DNA from: Ciona intestinalis
Taxonomy: Eukaryota; Chordata; Ascidiacea; Phlebobranchia; Cionidae
DNA: 64,000 nt
Reading direction: 5' to 3'
Assembly: GCF_000224145.3 (NCBI RefSeq)
Contig: NW_004190420.2
Span: 421,112-485,111 of the forward strand
Both the position numbers and the translations under genes were made by a program. The notes below the pieces were generated by a model. It did not search any database, had not been told where the DNA came from, and saw only the letters and a program-made list of their open reading frames with translations. Of the stretch, positions 21,539 through 33,741 are shown piece by piece; position 1 is the first letter of the stretch; each line of letters opens with the position of its first letter.

Positions 21539-24500
21539 ATGCCGCTCAGTTTACTAAAAAAGAAAAAGAGGGGAAAGTTGCTTACTGTTCAAATATCAAC
21601 TCTTGATGCAGAATTAAATTTTAGGTATGTAAACTTTTTATTAAAGCACTTGATTACAATGATTGCGTATATTTGATTGGGTATAACATTTTGTTTTTGT
21701 AGTGTGGATTCATCTGCAAAAGCAAAGAATGTGTTTGATCTCATCTGTCACACTATTGGTTTACGCGAGACCTGGTATTTTGGATTAGCTTATACAGGAA
21801 AGAATGGAAGTCCGGTGTGGCTGAAACTTGACAAACGGGTAAATTGGATTGTCCAAGTATGCTGCTCTAAAACAAAACTTAATTCCCAAATTAGTTCAAT
21901 TTTATTTTATCAAACTGTTTAGTTCAAATCTTTTTTTTCCTTGGTCTCAGATTCTTGATCAAAATGTTCCACGTTCAAGTGAAGATGGATCAGTGGAGCT
22001 GAGGTTTCTCGCAAAGTTTTATCCTGAAGTCCTGGATGTTGAACTTATTCAAGAAGTTACCCGTCATCTTTTTTATCTTCAGGTATGATGTTATGTTCCT
22101 CTTAATCAAAATGTTTTTGGTGCTAGTGCATAAATCTCTTACAGTATATGTTCATGGTTAACAATAGGCTAACCACTGGCCTATCTGCAAGGCCGCAGTG
22201 ATTTCTTCATATAGATTAGTTTTTTTAATTAAAAATAAAAATACCTTTTTTATTGTGTTTTCAGTTTCAACAACTTATATTATCAGAAGAGTTGACATGT
22301 TCACCAGAAGCAGCGATACTCCTTGCGTCTTTTGCAGTGCAAGCAAAGGTAAACAATATAATGATAAGTTTTATTAAGCCGGGAGTATATATATCAATAT
22401 ATGTACTTGGTAACTTGGCAATAGATTTATGTATGGACTCTATAGACTACAAATATATAACTTATATAAATCTTTTTAAACCTTTAAACTGGTTGCCACC
22501 TCTTAGGAATTTTAGTGGTGTATCTTAAAAGCTTCCCACAAATGTTTCTGTTTTTTAAATCTTTTTTTGAATTTTACAGTTTGGTGATTATGATGAGGAA
22601 ATGCACAAACCAGGATTCTTGGCAAATGAAATTCTTTTGCCACAGCAAGTACGCGACCAGTTTCAATCTGTAACTGGTGAAATGTGGGAGACTCAAATAA
22701 CCTCATGGTATGTTTTACAAGGTTTACTATGTTTGGTTGTACCAAGCCATAATGTGCTATTGGTTTTACACTTGATTAATTTTATACAATGGTAGCCTAT
22801 TGAACGCTATCATTATTCATTAATGGATATACACCTCTTTAAAGGTTTGAATTTTAAAGTATATATAAGTATTATGTAGAAGTGCTTACAGTTTTGTACA
22901 CTATATTTGTAAGTTATCCATGACCTTTTTAAATAGATTGTTGTTTTTGTTTTATCTTTATAGATTCACAACCTCTTATACTGTTATATATAGTTGAAAA
23001 TAAATGTTGTTGGGAAACCTTTTTATCATTTTTAATTAATTTTGTTCAAAGGTATGCACAGCACCACGGACTTACAAGAGATGAAGCAGAACTTGAATAT
23101 TTAAAAATTGTTCAAGAGTTTGAAATGAGTGGTGTACAATACTTTAAAATAAAGGTAACAATATATTTGTTAAAGTTTATGCATGCTTTGTTTAAATTGT
23201 ACTGTTCATAAGACCATATTTAAGGATTAATTATATCGCAGGATGGAAATGGTGCTGATCTGTGGCTGGGAATTGATGCAAAATCTGTAAGCATGTATCC
23301 GTATAATGATCAACTACATCCAACTAAATCTTACCAATGGAGTGAATTAGCAGACATGTCGTATTATGGAAATAAATTTGTTATCAAACAAACTACAAGA
23401 CCCAACAATAGTAAGTAATACCCAAAACCACAAATAATGTACTTTTTTTACAACTTTATTGATATAGTAATACAAAGCACTTGATATTACATTGGATTTT
23501 ACATCTACAGCCAATACTATCGGTCGAAGGTTCAATCTAGGAGCTTCTACGTCAAACTTAAATGTCAATGCTCCTGAGGATATCGTGTTTCTGGTTGATG
23601 ATCCAGAAGTGAATAAGCTTGTAAGTATTAAAGTGTTGTTGAAAATGGGGTCTTTTAAATGGGCATTTTTTGCAACATACGTAACTATCAGCATTTGCTC
23701 ATACTTTATTTGAACTATAAACTGTTTAAGGGTAATGCATGTCACGTTTTCCCCAACCTGAAGACGTAGAGGTATTACACATTTTTTTTAGATTTTGGAT
23801 TTGTGCCGTGGCAATCATGATCTTTTTATGCAACGAAGAAGAGTTGATACCATGGAGATCCAACAGATGAAGGAGCAAGCAAGGGAAGAGAAAGCAAGAA
23901 AACAGGTGAGTCTGAATGGTCTTTGGTGTTTTTCTTGTCATTTATTGCCTGTTATATAGAGGGAAATATCAATTTGTCTTTTACAACTGCTATATTAATG
24001 TTGTAATTATGTAAGATAATGAAAAGTGGTGTCAAATTTAAATTAGTGATGTTGCTTAGATGGAGAGAACGAGGCTAACAAAAGAGAAAAACTTGCGTCT
24101 TCAAGTACAAAATGAGAAGAAAGAACTGGAAGAAAAACTTGCACAATTTCAGGAAGAAAATCGTTCTGCCGCTGACACATTAGTAAACATACTTATGCAT
24201 AGCTAAAAATCTCAGTTTTTGCTACTTTTCCAACAGATTTTTTTTACATATACAAATTAAAATAATGCAAAAAAATAGTGTTTAATTTCATTTTAGGTTT
24301 TTAAAATTTTTTAATTCAACACAGAGACGCTCAGAGGAAACTGCTGAACTTCTTGGCGAGAAAGCCAAAGTTGCAGAAGAAGAGGCACAACTTCTACGAG
24401 CAAAACTTAACAAATCAGATCAAGAAATTCAATCCTTGAAACTGGAGATTGGAAAAGTAAGTTAACTAATAAAAATTCCTTAAAACTAAACCCATGGTGA

Positions 24501-25866
24501 ATGTTTGAGTTGTTGTGTTTTATAATATATGTTGTACTTGTGTAGTTACAAGAGGCAAACCACCAGTTACCACAAAAGTTTCTGAAATACGAGCAGTATG
24601 TTTCCCAGTTAAATGAGCAAGCACAGGCAAGGTAGGAAGTGTTATCTTTTTTTTGTGTTTTAATAATATTACTGTTTAACATTTGTGTATAAAATTTAGG
24701 GCAGGTGAGCTCAAAAATGTCCGTGAAGAGCTTTATGCAACAAAAGCTGCTTTAAACGATGCAAACATTAAGTTGAATTTACTTGCAAATCAACATGTTG
24801 TAAGTAAATCTGGGTTCATATATTTTTAGGGAATTGTAAATTATTATAATGGTGTATTTACTGTATTATAATATCTTAATAGAAATATAAGAGTAAAAGG
24901 GTTTAAATCATTACTGGTAAGAGATAAAAAAGTCTTTTACAAAATAAGAGATAAAAAAGTTTTTTATTTCAGCACCATTCCCCAAACACTTCAAACAGTG
25001 TTCCAATGAACATGGGCTTCCTGCCTATCAACAACCAAATCCACAGTCAAGTGATATCAATGCCAGGAATCAACTTAAACAACACTTCACAGTCCAACCA
25101 TTCTCCTGCTGTATCAAATGCACAATACTATCATATGTATGCTGCCAGTAATGGCTCTGCTCACTCTGTAAAAACTGATGGTAGTAATGTAACTGACCGC
25201 AATAGTAATGAGTTTACAAGTGCTCCTGGAAATTCCGACATGCAGCAGTTATCGCAAGAAATAGAAAAAGAAAGGTAATGCAGCTGTTACACCACAAGTC
25301 TACAATATATTTGTGGTGATTAAAAGATGCAATAAAACTAATAATAAAAATGAGAAGTGGATACATGCAGTAAAACATTTTACAGAATGATGTAGACTTC
25401 ATTTACTTATGTAATATATTGTTAGGCATATTTTATTTATTAAATAATTTAATAACTTGTTTTAAAAGAATGGAGTACCATGTTAAGAGTCGGAACATTG
25501 AACAACAGTTGTTCAACTTACGGTCAGAAATTGAAGTGCTTAAAGTGGATGAGAGCATGACCGGATTCGATCAGAAACAGGATTCAAACCAACCACATAC
25601 ACATGAAATTTCCACTTTCCAAGGTCACAAAGAGGTATTAAAACATCTGCTGCAGCAGAAAACAGAAATTTTATATGGGAGGGGGTGGGGGGCATAAACA
25701 TATATTTATTAAAGTTTAATAACTTTTACATTAAAAATACAGTAGCTATTTTTTAGTATATTGTTACTGTACAAATATATTTAACTTATAACCATGTGAT
25801 TTATATAATCCCAATTATAACTCGAAATATTTTTCACAGACACCTCAGTACTATGATGGTTTATAG
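21539..25866 (+). CDS. NF2: Merlin (neurofibromin 2, ERM-family FERM protein), 16 exons
   Basis: Membrane-cytoskeleton linker and growth suppressor acting upstream of Hippo signalling. Exons run 21539-21624, 21703-21838, 21951-22082, 22265-22348, 22580-22707, 23052-23154, 23242-23410, 23511-23620, 23792-23905, 24060-24182, 24325-24456, 24546-24631, 24700-24799, 24973-25274, 25469-25634, 25840-25866. Phases agree and give about 665 aa (human 595). FERM domain about residues 1-320 ([60 protein letters not shown]). Coiled coil about 320-490 ([16 protein letters not shown]). Asn/Ser-rich linker from the large exon 14, then [19 protein letters not shown]. The distribution of identities favours merlin over ezrin/radixin/moesin. 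The last nine codons form a separate exon ending TPQYYDGL, unlike the FFEEL end of vertebrate merlin isoform 1. Confidence 0.93.
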
Positions 25867-26472
25867 CATTCTGTAGAAGCAGAAAAGGATTTTAAATTTA
25901 CTTTCCACATGAATGACTTTACAAAAGTGCAACGTTGTAAGCATGGGTGCTTAGCTATAAGCCATGGAGCGTAGTGAATAAATCTTTGTGTAAACCCCAA
26001 ACTGCAAAGCCTAACATTTTGTCTTTATTATGTGAACACTGTACGTATGCATATTATGTATCGGTGCTATTAATGTTTTTATTCTTTATTATTTCTGTTT
26101 ATGATTTTCTGTATGGTGGTGTTTGTAAATGTACTGTTTATGTGATGCTAGCATTTTCCACATTGTTTTTTTTTTTAATTTGAATTTCTTAACTCATTAC
26201 ACTTGTTTGTGTGTGCACTTGCTGCTTTTTACATCACATGCAACGAGTTATTTTTATCATTTGCCTTCCACATTAAAAACACCAACCTAAAAAACTTAAC
26301 TTATGTGTTTGAGTTCTTATGTACGCTTGCGTTTGTGGTGTGGTTGCGCTGTGGAATTTCTGTTGAGCTTCATCAGCAAATACTTGTGCACCAAAACTTA
26401 TGATGCGTAAAATTCGCCTTCCCACTGTTGTATTGTTGCCACTTAAGGTGAAACAGAGTAGGCAATACGACG
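25867..26472. other. NF2 3' region and CYB5R upstream region
   Basis: An AATAAA at 25977-25982, about 110 bp after the merlin stop, is the likely polyadenylation signal. The rest is AT-rich, with no gene recognised. Confidence 0.55.
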
Positions 26473-28561
26473 ATGGTGGCGGATGCAACTAACCAGGTAA
26501 ATATGAACATTATATTAATTGCATTAAAGTTTAAATGTTCATCCAAAATGTTGGTGCGCCATATTTGAGAAATCATTTGCGTTCACGCTTGGGTGAACAG
26601 CATGTTAATGTTTAGCAGCAACATCACGTACGCAGGTTTACCGAATGGTTTTAGCTGATTGTAATTACATGTTTATAATAGCCGCTTAAAGCTAGTGCCA
26701 ATGGAGTGGATATCAGAACTGGTATGTTATAGCTTTTTTGTTGTGGTTTGGCATTTATAACACCCACCTCGTTGCAGTTTAATTACGCCTGTCCGTTGCA
26801 GTTGCATCGACTCATTCGACTGTAATACTGTTAGTGTGAGAATACTTGTACTTCGTGAAAAAATAGTACAAAATAAAGACATTCTGAGTACTGAATTATA
26901 CAAAAATATTTATTTTTCAGACTTCTAGCTCAGTGTTCACTTTTGGCATTACTGCTGCAGTAATTGCAGTAACACTTGCCTACCTGAAGAAAAAGCGAGA
27001 CGAAAATGCAGTAAAGAAAACTCTTCTTGATCCAGAAGTCAAGTATGCCTTGAAATTGATAGCAAAGGAAAGAATTACACATGATACCAGGTGAATTTTT
27101 CATATTTTTAGGCCATTGCACTAAAAATGTTAAATTATTATAAGCTGAAAACCTTAGAGTGAGGCCGAGAGTGATGTAACTACGTAGGTGGACATTCTAA
27201 AATTCCAAATCTACTGTAATTAGAGTAGATTCTCTGTAACTGTAAACTATCTACAAAAAATAGGTAACATATTTTCTTTTCAGAAAATTTGTGTTCGCTC
27301 TTCCAAGTGAAAATCACATTTTGGGACTGACAGTTGGCAAGCATATTTTTCTTTCAGCAAGAGTTGATGGCAAACTAGTTGTTCGACCTTATACCCCTGT
27401 CACATCTGATGATGACAAGGGTCATATGGACTTGGTTATAAAGGTATATATATAGTTAGTATCTAATAAAAATGTAATTCACCCCCACAAATATGGTTTG
27501 TTATTGTATATTCCTTTCCCTTATTTAAATCGGCGCTACAGTATTTACCATTTGGCAGGTGTATTTTAAAGATACCCACCCGAAATTTCCTGAAGGTGGA
27601 AAAATGTCCCAATACTTGGAAGCTTTACCCATTGGTGGCACTATTGATGTTCGTGGTCCCAATGGCTTGATTGAGTACAGGACAAAGAGTGTCTTTTCAG
27701 TGCGTTATGAGAAAAATGGATTTTCTTATGCCAAAAGAGCAAAAGAGGTGATCATTTACAAAACAATGACTGTTGTAAAAATGCATTTCTATTTGCATAA
27801 ATATGCTCTTTTTAGGTTGCTATGATAGCTGGTGGAACTGGTATTACTCCGATGCTGCAAATTATTCGGCAATGCTTAAAGGACCCTTCAGACCATACCA
27901 AGCTCTCTCTACTTTATGCTAATCAAGTAATTACTTTAGTTCCAGATATGTGTTACATGTTATTTCGTATTTCAAACACACCAACAATCATGTCTAAATC
28001 TGTGTAATTTAGTTACTTAAATAAGTTTTTGAGTAGTAAACAAAATCATATCATTAATTAAAACATTTTTTTTAAATACAGACAGAAGATGACATTCTTG
28101 TAAGGAAGGAATTAGAAGAATGTGCTAAAGCTGACCCAAATCATTTTAAACTGTGGTATACCCTGGACCGCCCACCAGCAGGTACGCTGTTTATTTTTGT
28201 TATCTATGACTGGATCAGTGGATTTTATCTAGAACTTCGTTTTATAGGCTCAATAATTATAAGTTTACTGTTGTTCTGGTAGATACTTTAAACACAGATT
28301 GCATCAACTGTATGGCTGTTTCTGTTTTAGTAACATATTACAATACAAATACATGCCTTATATTTGAAATAATTTGGTTTTACTTTAGACTGGAAATATT
28401 CTACTGGGTTTATCGATGAAGACATGATCCGTGATAACTTACCGGCTCCTGGGATTGATACCTTAGTGTTACTGTGTGGACCGCCACCTATGATTAAATT
28501 TGCTTGCTTACCAAACCTTGAAAAGGTTGGGCATCAATCTGGTCGAATCTGCACATTTTAA
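26473..28561 (+). CDS. NADH-cytochrome b5 reductase (CYB5R1/2/3-like), 7 exons
   Basis: FAD enzyme passing electrons from NADH to cytochrome b5 for lipid desaturation and haem reduction. Exons: 26473-26496 (MVADATNQ), 26921-27090, 27284-27443, 27559-27747, 27816-27926, 28082-28181, 28389-28561. Phases agree and give 308 aa (human paralogues 301-305). Visible: N-terminal hydrophobic anchor ([18 protein letters not shown]), [15 protein letters not shown] motif [37 protein letters not shown]-binding [13 protein letters not shown], and C-terminal [20 protein letters not shown]. The anchor is not preceded by the Met-Gly myristoylation start of human CYB5R3. I cannot assign one vertebrate paralogue; this looks like the pre-duplication member. 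Confidence 0.94.
26701..26721 (+). other. Alternative first coding exon of the CYB5R gene
   Basis: ATG GAG TGG ATA TCA GAA CTG followed by a GTATGT donor encodes MEWISEL. It ends in phase 0, so it joins the same exon at 26921 as the upstream MVADATNQ exon. A splice acceptor (ataatag) also precedes it, but entry of that acceptor into exon 26921 puts an in-frame TAG into the message. Use as a first exon, from a second promoter, is therefore the reading that keeps the frame open. Confidence 0.5.
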
Positions 28562-28971
28562 TGGAAGATACACCTAATTCTTCTGCAATTCCCCAGTGCC
28601 AACTACATTCAATTGCAAATGTACAAGATAAAAACACTTATTCATGTTTAATTGATTTAACAAGTTTTAGCTTTTTGTGAATGATTAATTATGTAGCAGA
28701 GAAAATAAAATAACAGTTTATTGCACTTCTCCCAATACAAAGATAAAACATAACTGGCACAATCTAAATCACAATTGGTTAATATTGGTGTCTGGTAATA
28801 TAAAAGACAAGGTGTATAGGTGCTCTTAGTTATCGGATACCAGATACAGTGGTATCAAAATGAAAATATTTGTAAAAATGCATAGAAAATGCAGTGGACG
28901 GCATAATGTACTACAAAAATTGAAGAAATCTTTTTCATGCATATTAAAATAATAGTGAAGCAATTTAGTTA
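28562..28971. other. Convergent 3' region between CYB5R and TMEM241
   Basis: AATAAA at 28704-28709 is the likely CYB5R polyadenylation signal. The remainder is presumed TMEM241 3' UTR on the other strand. No other feature was seen. Confidence 0.55.
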
Positions 28972-29926
28972 TTATTGTCCCACTAAAACATCATTCATGT
29001 CAAATTTTCTTTCATTAGATTCTTCTAGCAAACTCCCTAATATGTGCAAAATATCTCCAGTCAGTCCTAGCAATATAGAAACCCATAGTAAGAGTGTGTG
29101 TTCTACAGGATAAACATGCATTGAGGCAATCATGGTAATAACTTTGGCAAGCAACTGAATCATTTCAAGGCGGGCATTTAAAAAGCCACCACTAAGAAAA
29201 CTCCATTTACGTTTTACAGCCCAACCTAAAACACCACTAACAATTGACCCTATGTAAAATCTGAGTTTTCGAAGATGAGGAAATTCTCTTTGTACATCCC
29301 AATGATGACCTAGCAGCAGGGCAGTTGGAAACAAGAGTAAAAATCCGAACAAGTTGTTTAAATACTGTCTTTGCATTAGACTGAGACCAGAATTAGGCCA
29401 CTGTGGACTGCTGTACCAAAATGACATTGTTTTATATGCACCTAAAGAAAGACTATACGCTATGATCCATAAAATGTTCACAGGTGAACTCATTTCTTTG
29501 ATACCCCACAACGATTAAAGCAGTCCGGATATTNNNNNNNNNNNNNNNNNNNNNNNNNNNNNNNNNNNNNNNNNNNNNNNNNNATGCTAGCTGCATAAAG
29601 TATCATTGCTGGACTCCATGGTATGATTTCAGAAAGACTGATGTGCTTCAGTGGATTACCTATACAGAAAACATGTAGATGATTTTGTTAAGTTTTTTAA
29701 TGTCCCTACAGTGATGAAAACCTCATTCCCACAATATCAAACAACGTTTTTTACCTGATAATAGCAATACTATCAGCAAAGAAACAAATGTCTGCCAGGC
29801 CTGAAATATTGTAGGATATTGGAATCCCAAAGAACTTAATACAAACTTGTTGCACAAGGTTGTACTCATGTACAAAAAACAGTACAGTGTATAATCGGAC
29901 ACGTTCGATTTCTGTCGGTTGATCAT
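28972..29926 (-). CDS. TMEM241: TMEM241-like SLC35-family nucleotide-sugar transporter, gapped
   Basis: Multi-pass Golgi membrane protein. Vertebrate TMEM241 has been described as a UDP-GlcNAc transporter. Readable exons in transcript order: 29926-29755 (MINRQKSNVSDYTLYCFLYM onward, TNK-like CNKFVLSSLGFQYPTIFQAWQ), 29659 to the gap (GNPLKHISLSEIIPWSPAMI), and from the gap at 29533 to 28972 (SLSLGAYKTMSFWY, QRQYLNNLFGFLLLFPTALL). The 50-base gap hides the middle, so at least one exon is missing. Just after the gap the frame shifts by one at a CCCC run (29504-29507); see findings. Hydrophobic segments recur throughout, as expected. An ATG further upstream in frame exists (30073), but similarity starts only near 29926. 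Confidence 0.75.
29534..29583. other. Assembly gap inside TMEM241 (50 N)
   Basis: Undetermined bases that remove the central part of the transporter gene. Confidence 0.99.
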
Positions 29927-30675
29927 TTTCCGCTCGTTCCAAAACAGACTGATGTTAGTCTTACTTTCATACCTAGTCACTAACCAAGATGTTACATATG
30001 TACAATATGGCGCTCGTCTGACTGCGATCACAACCAGCGCGGTTGAAAGAAGACACGTCTGGCAAACGGGCAAATTAAACCTGTGAAAACCAAAACTTGT
30101 ACGTCATCACGATTTGCTGGCATCTCGCACAATAAATAAAATAAAACAAGAGAGCCGATAGATCTAATAAGCAGCCACGTGTAATACACGAAGTAATATG
30201 CCAGATAATGGCGCACTTCATAACAGGTCTGGACCGTATTTGAGAGAAGCCGTGGTAACTCTTTATAACGTTTTTGATAAGTTATTTGACGAATTATCGT
30301 ATTAGATAGTGTTTGCTTATAATTTTAACAGGAAGTGGAGCTAATAAATTTGGTTTTGTCTCTATTTAGTTCTAAATTAGGCCACATAAACCTCTTAGCG
30401 AAACTCTCCGAACTACAAATAAAGTACTATAAGACCTACGTCGTACACTTTGCAACATATGTTTAAAGTTAGGAAGACTGCTTAATTGCTTGTCATAATT
30501 CCATTTTGTGAAAAACCTTTGAGACACGACGTTTACAAGCTGAAATATTAGTTTTCGATTAAAATTTAGCAGAACTGTATTGAGTATAATTAATATAGTA
30601 CCCTAGAATAGGCAAGTACTACTCACAAACTGATTTTAGATCAGTTTAATGCGCATTTTAATTAATTTACTAACT

Positions 30676-32110
30676 TTAATTGGGTTGGGGAACTGAGACG
30701 CTTTGTAAGTTTTTATAATTTTCTTTTTACGAACCCCCATTTATTAATAATTAGAAAAAAACTATGTTACAGAAATAATCGACAGTATATTATCATGACT
30801 TAATAAAACGCGCGACAAAACCGATTACTGTTTATATAGTAGGGTGGGGGAAGATAGGACACTTTGTCAGACGAGACTTTTTTAATTTTCTTTTTACGGA
30901 CCCCCATTTAATGATAATCAGGAAAACAAGGTTACAGAATTATTCGACAGTATTATCACGACTTTATAAAACGCCCGTCAAAGCTGATTACTGTTTTTAA
31001 ATATTAAAAAAATAAAATAGAACAGTATACTTTGAACAGGAAAAAAATGCGAAATGGTAAGGTGCTATTTTTCAATGCTCGCCAAATTATATAAGCCGAT
31101 GATTTTTTTAGTTTGCGTGTGAGAACGATTAAACTAGTTTCATAGCTTCATAATACAACCTTGAATATTTCGTACAGTTTGATTTTGTCTCATAAAACTA
31201 GTTTTAGTTTTGTAAAAAAACATAGAGATATAAGCATGAAGAAATAGACAGGGGTCAATATGACTTTAATTTGAGATAAAAAAAACAACAACAAATTATC
31301 GGTTTAACGTTATATATATGAGGTTTACATGGCAAAGAAGCTATAGCACAGCCTATTAAATTCGGTAGGTTATAACTACAAGTTGCAGAATACTGCTAAT
31401 GTAAATATATTTCAATTTAGAGTCCCATCTTCCCCACATTGTATTTTTGTATGTTTTCATTACCAAACTTTAAAAGGTTTGCTTTTAATTTAGTAATTTA
31501 TTTCCCAGGGGTTGTTCAACTATAAGATACTGATATAATAAAAAGATAATATTTTAAAAATGTATTCGAAATTTGGTCATTTGGACTTGGTGATAATTTA
31601 TGAGAAGTAGCTTGTGCCAAAAACAGAGTAGGAATACCCAATTTGTAGCAAAAATAAAAACTTTATCAATACTTATTATTATTTTTTGTTATTACAAGTT
31701 CATATACATTTGTAGGATACAATATTTATCCATTGATGTTCGAACATTACATTACGTTCAATCAATACCTATTGGTATGCAATAATATAATGTATATAGG
31801 TAACATGTTAAAAACTATAGCAGTGGGGCAAAAAAAGAACGTTTAGACCTAATTTTCAAAGCGTACAGTATTATTTCGTGTTATTTACGTATATTCCTAT
31901 TTATAAAATACACTTAGTAATTAAAATTAACAATGATTGTAAACTGTCCCATCTTATCCTGTGCGTTTCGAATTTGTAAAATTTCACTTGTTGTGCGGAT
32001 CGCTAAATAATTCCTCGTGTGTTTTATTATATTTTAACCGTCATCTATTTTGATTTTGGAAATATTTGGCAATGTGTGCTTAAGTGTCCCATCTTCCCCC
32101 ATTGTACTAT
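30676..32110. mobile_element. Composite array of TAGTAGGGTGGGG-type MITE copies
   Basis: The arm TGGGTTGGGGAACTGAGACG (30681 on) and the arm AGGGTGGGGGAAGATAGGAC (30841 on) begin two tandem copies that continue in parallel, sharing ACCCCCATTTA-like, TTATTCGACAGTAT-like and GATTACTGTTT blocks. Inverted end sequences (CCCATCTTCCCC) occur at 31423-31445, imperfectly at 31946-31962, and at 32088-32106. The ends match those of the shorter elements near 36.3-36.75 kb and 62 kb. No transposase is encoded. Confidence 0.65.
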
Positions 32111-32134
32111 AATATTAAAAAACTATGTTAAATA

Positions 32135-32330
32135 GAAACAGTATTTTTTAAACAGGTAAGAAAAAGCGCAATAGTAAGGTGCTAATTTTATACGCTCGCT
32201 AAATCATAGTAAAGCGGATGAAATTTTGTAGTTTGCGAGTATAAACGATTAAACTAGTTTTATAGGTTCATAAAAAAGGCTTAAATAAATTTCGTACAGT
32301 GTGAGTTTGTCTCATAAAACTAAGGACACA
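32135..32330. repeat. Second copy of segment 31020-31200
   Basis: Both segments share, in order, an ACAGTAT start, AAGGTGCTA, GCTCGC, a stretch ending ACGATTAAACTAGTTT, TTCGTACAGT and TTTGTCTCATAAAACTA. The offset is about 1.1 kb, so the repeat array above was built by tandem duplication of a unit that includes both MITE ends and inner sequence. Confidence 0.65.
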
Positions 32331-32412
32331 TACGCCCTCAACAAATGGTAGCAGCGAAAAGCCTTAGTTGAACTCATTGCCTCCTGGTCAGAGGCAGGCG
32401 CGCTAACCAATT
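32322..32412 (-). mobile_element. tRNA-derived SINE copy A
   Basis: Read on the minus strand it starts GGTTAGCGCGCCTGCCTC (box A-like), then GAGTTCAACT (box B-like), then GGGCGTATGTGTCCTT. It aligns with the copy at 57761-57865, which shares the tRNA-like head and the GGGCGTAT..GTC.TT tail block. It does not fold into an intact tRNA: no clean acceptor stem, and the position 33 U is absent. Confidence 0.5.
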
Positions 32413-33741
32413 TTTAATAATATATTATTATTTAAAATTTTTCAATAAACAAGTGATGGTACTGTTTTAAACCAATTTTTTACTATAATTTTGTTTTTTT
32501 TAAATAACTAATTAAATTTGTTTTTTTTACAATAATTAATTAAATTTAGATAGAATTGTTGTGTAAATTAATGTAAACCAATAATTTTAATGGTACTATT
32601 TTAAACTTTTTTTTTGTCTATTTCGGTTTGCAAATTTGAAAAAAATATTGTGTAAACTAATGTAAACCAATGTTTTAATAATATTTTTTTAGGAAACATT
32701 AGGTCACTAGCGTGTTACTTTTATCGAAAAAAAAAAAACAATTTAAAAAAAATCGTATTGTATTTGTTCCGACCTCCTGCACATGTACAGTGGCATCTCG
32801 GCGCGTGCGCAATAGCGTCCGGTACAAATGTATCAATCAAAACGAATATATCAGCACGACACCGGATTTTTCATATCATCATAGAAATTTTTCATAACAG
32901 TCTTAGATACACCGGATAGTCTAACTACGGCCACTGTGTGTCCAACATTGAGAAAAAGCGGTGACTTTTGCAATGGGTTTAAACAAATCTAAAAAGTTTT
33001 GCTTGTCCTTTTTGGAACCCTTTTTATTTTTTTAGGCACAGAAACCCGTTGTTTTTTTCTTAACTTTCTAGCCTAATTTTTTTAAGTCTAAGTTTACCAT
33101 TAATTTAAAACATGCGTTTTCCTGTATCCAAAGTTACTATGCCTATATACCTGCTGTGTTGTTTTGGACATAAATTGGCGTTCAATCTTACGTACGCCTA
33201 ACAATGATTTTACATATAGGCCTAACAAAGTCTACTTGGGGTTTCAATGACTTTAACATTTAATATTTACTGGACTACTGGACCCTTTTGACCTGACGCG
33301 AACATCACCGACATTATCCAAAGCTTTTTGAAACGATGATACCAGCACAGCCTATATCTCTGTATTTCTCACAATCTAATACTAATTTTATAACACAAAA
33401 TCGAACTGTTTTTTAGCCTACATTTTTATTAAAATACGACACGATACTGGATTGGTGATTCGTATTCTTGCAATTTTAATATGGTTTCATTTAAAATGAA
33501 AATGAGCATCTTTTTATTACGCATTTTGTCAAAAATTGAAAAAATATTTAATTCGTTTAAAATCGAATTCTGATATAAGGTCCACCTTTGCCGTGCTGTT
33601 TGTTGAACTGGAGAATCCTGTCGAACAATACAGCTAAACGTTTTTGTTTTAATATTAAATTGGTACCCGTAAAGAAGAAAAATATTCCATCTTTGTCGGT
33701 GTGGTGATGTATTCGTTTCGATTGATATATTTGACCGGGCG

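Noticed and set aside
32341..32412. Possible functional tRNA gene
   Set aside because: Box A and box B are present, but there is no seven-base acceptor stem, U33 is missing and the copy matches a second degenerate copy elsewhere, so it is a SINE.
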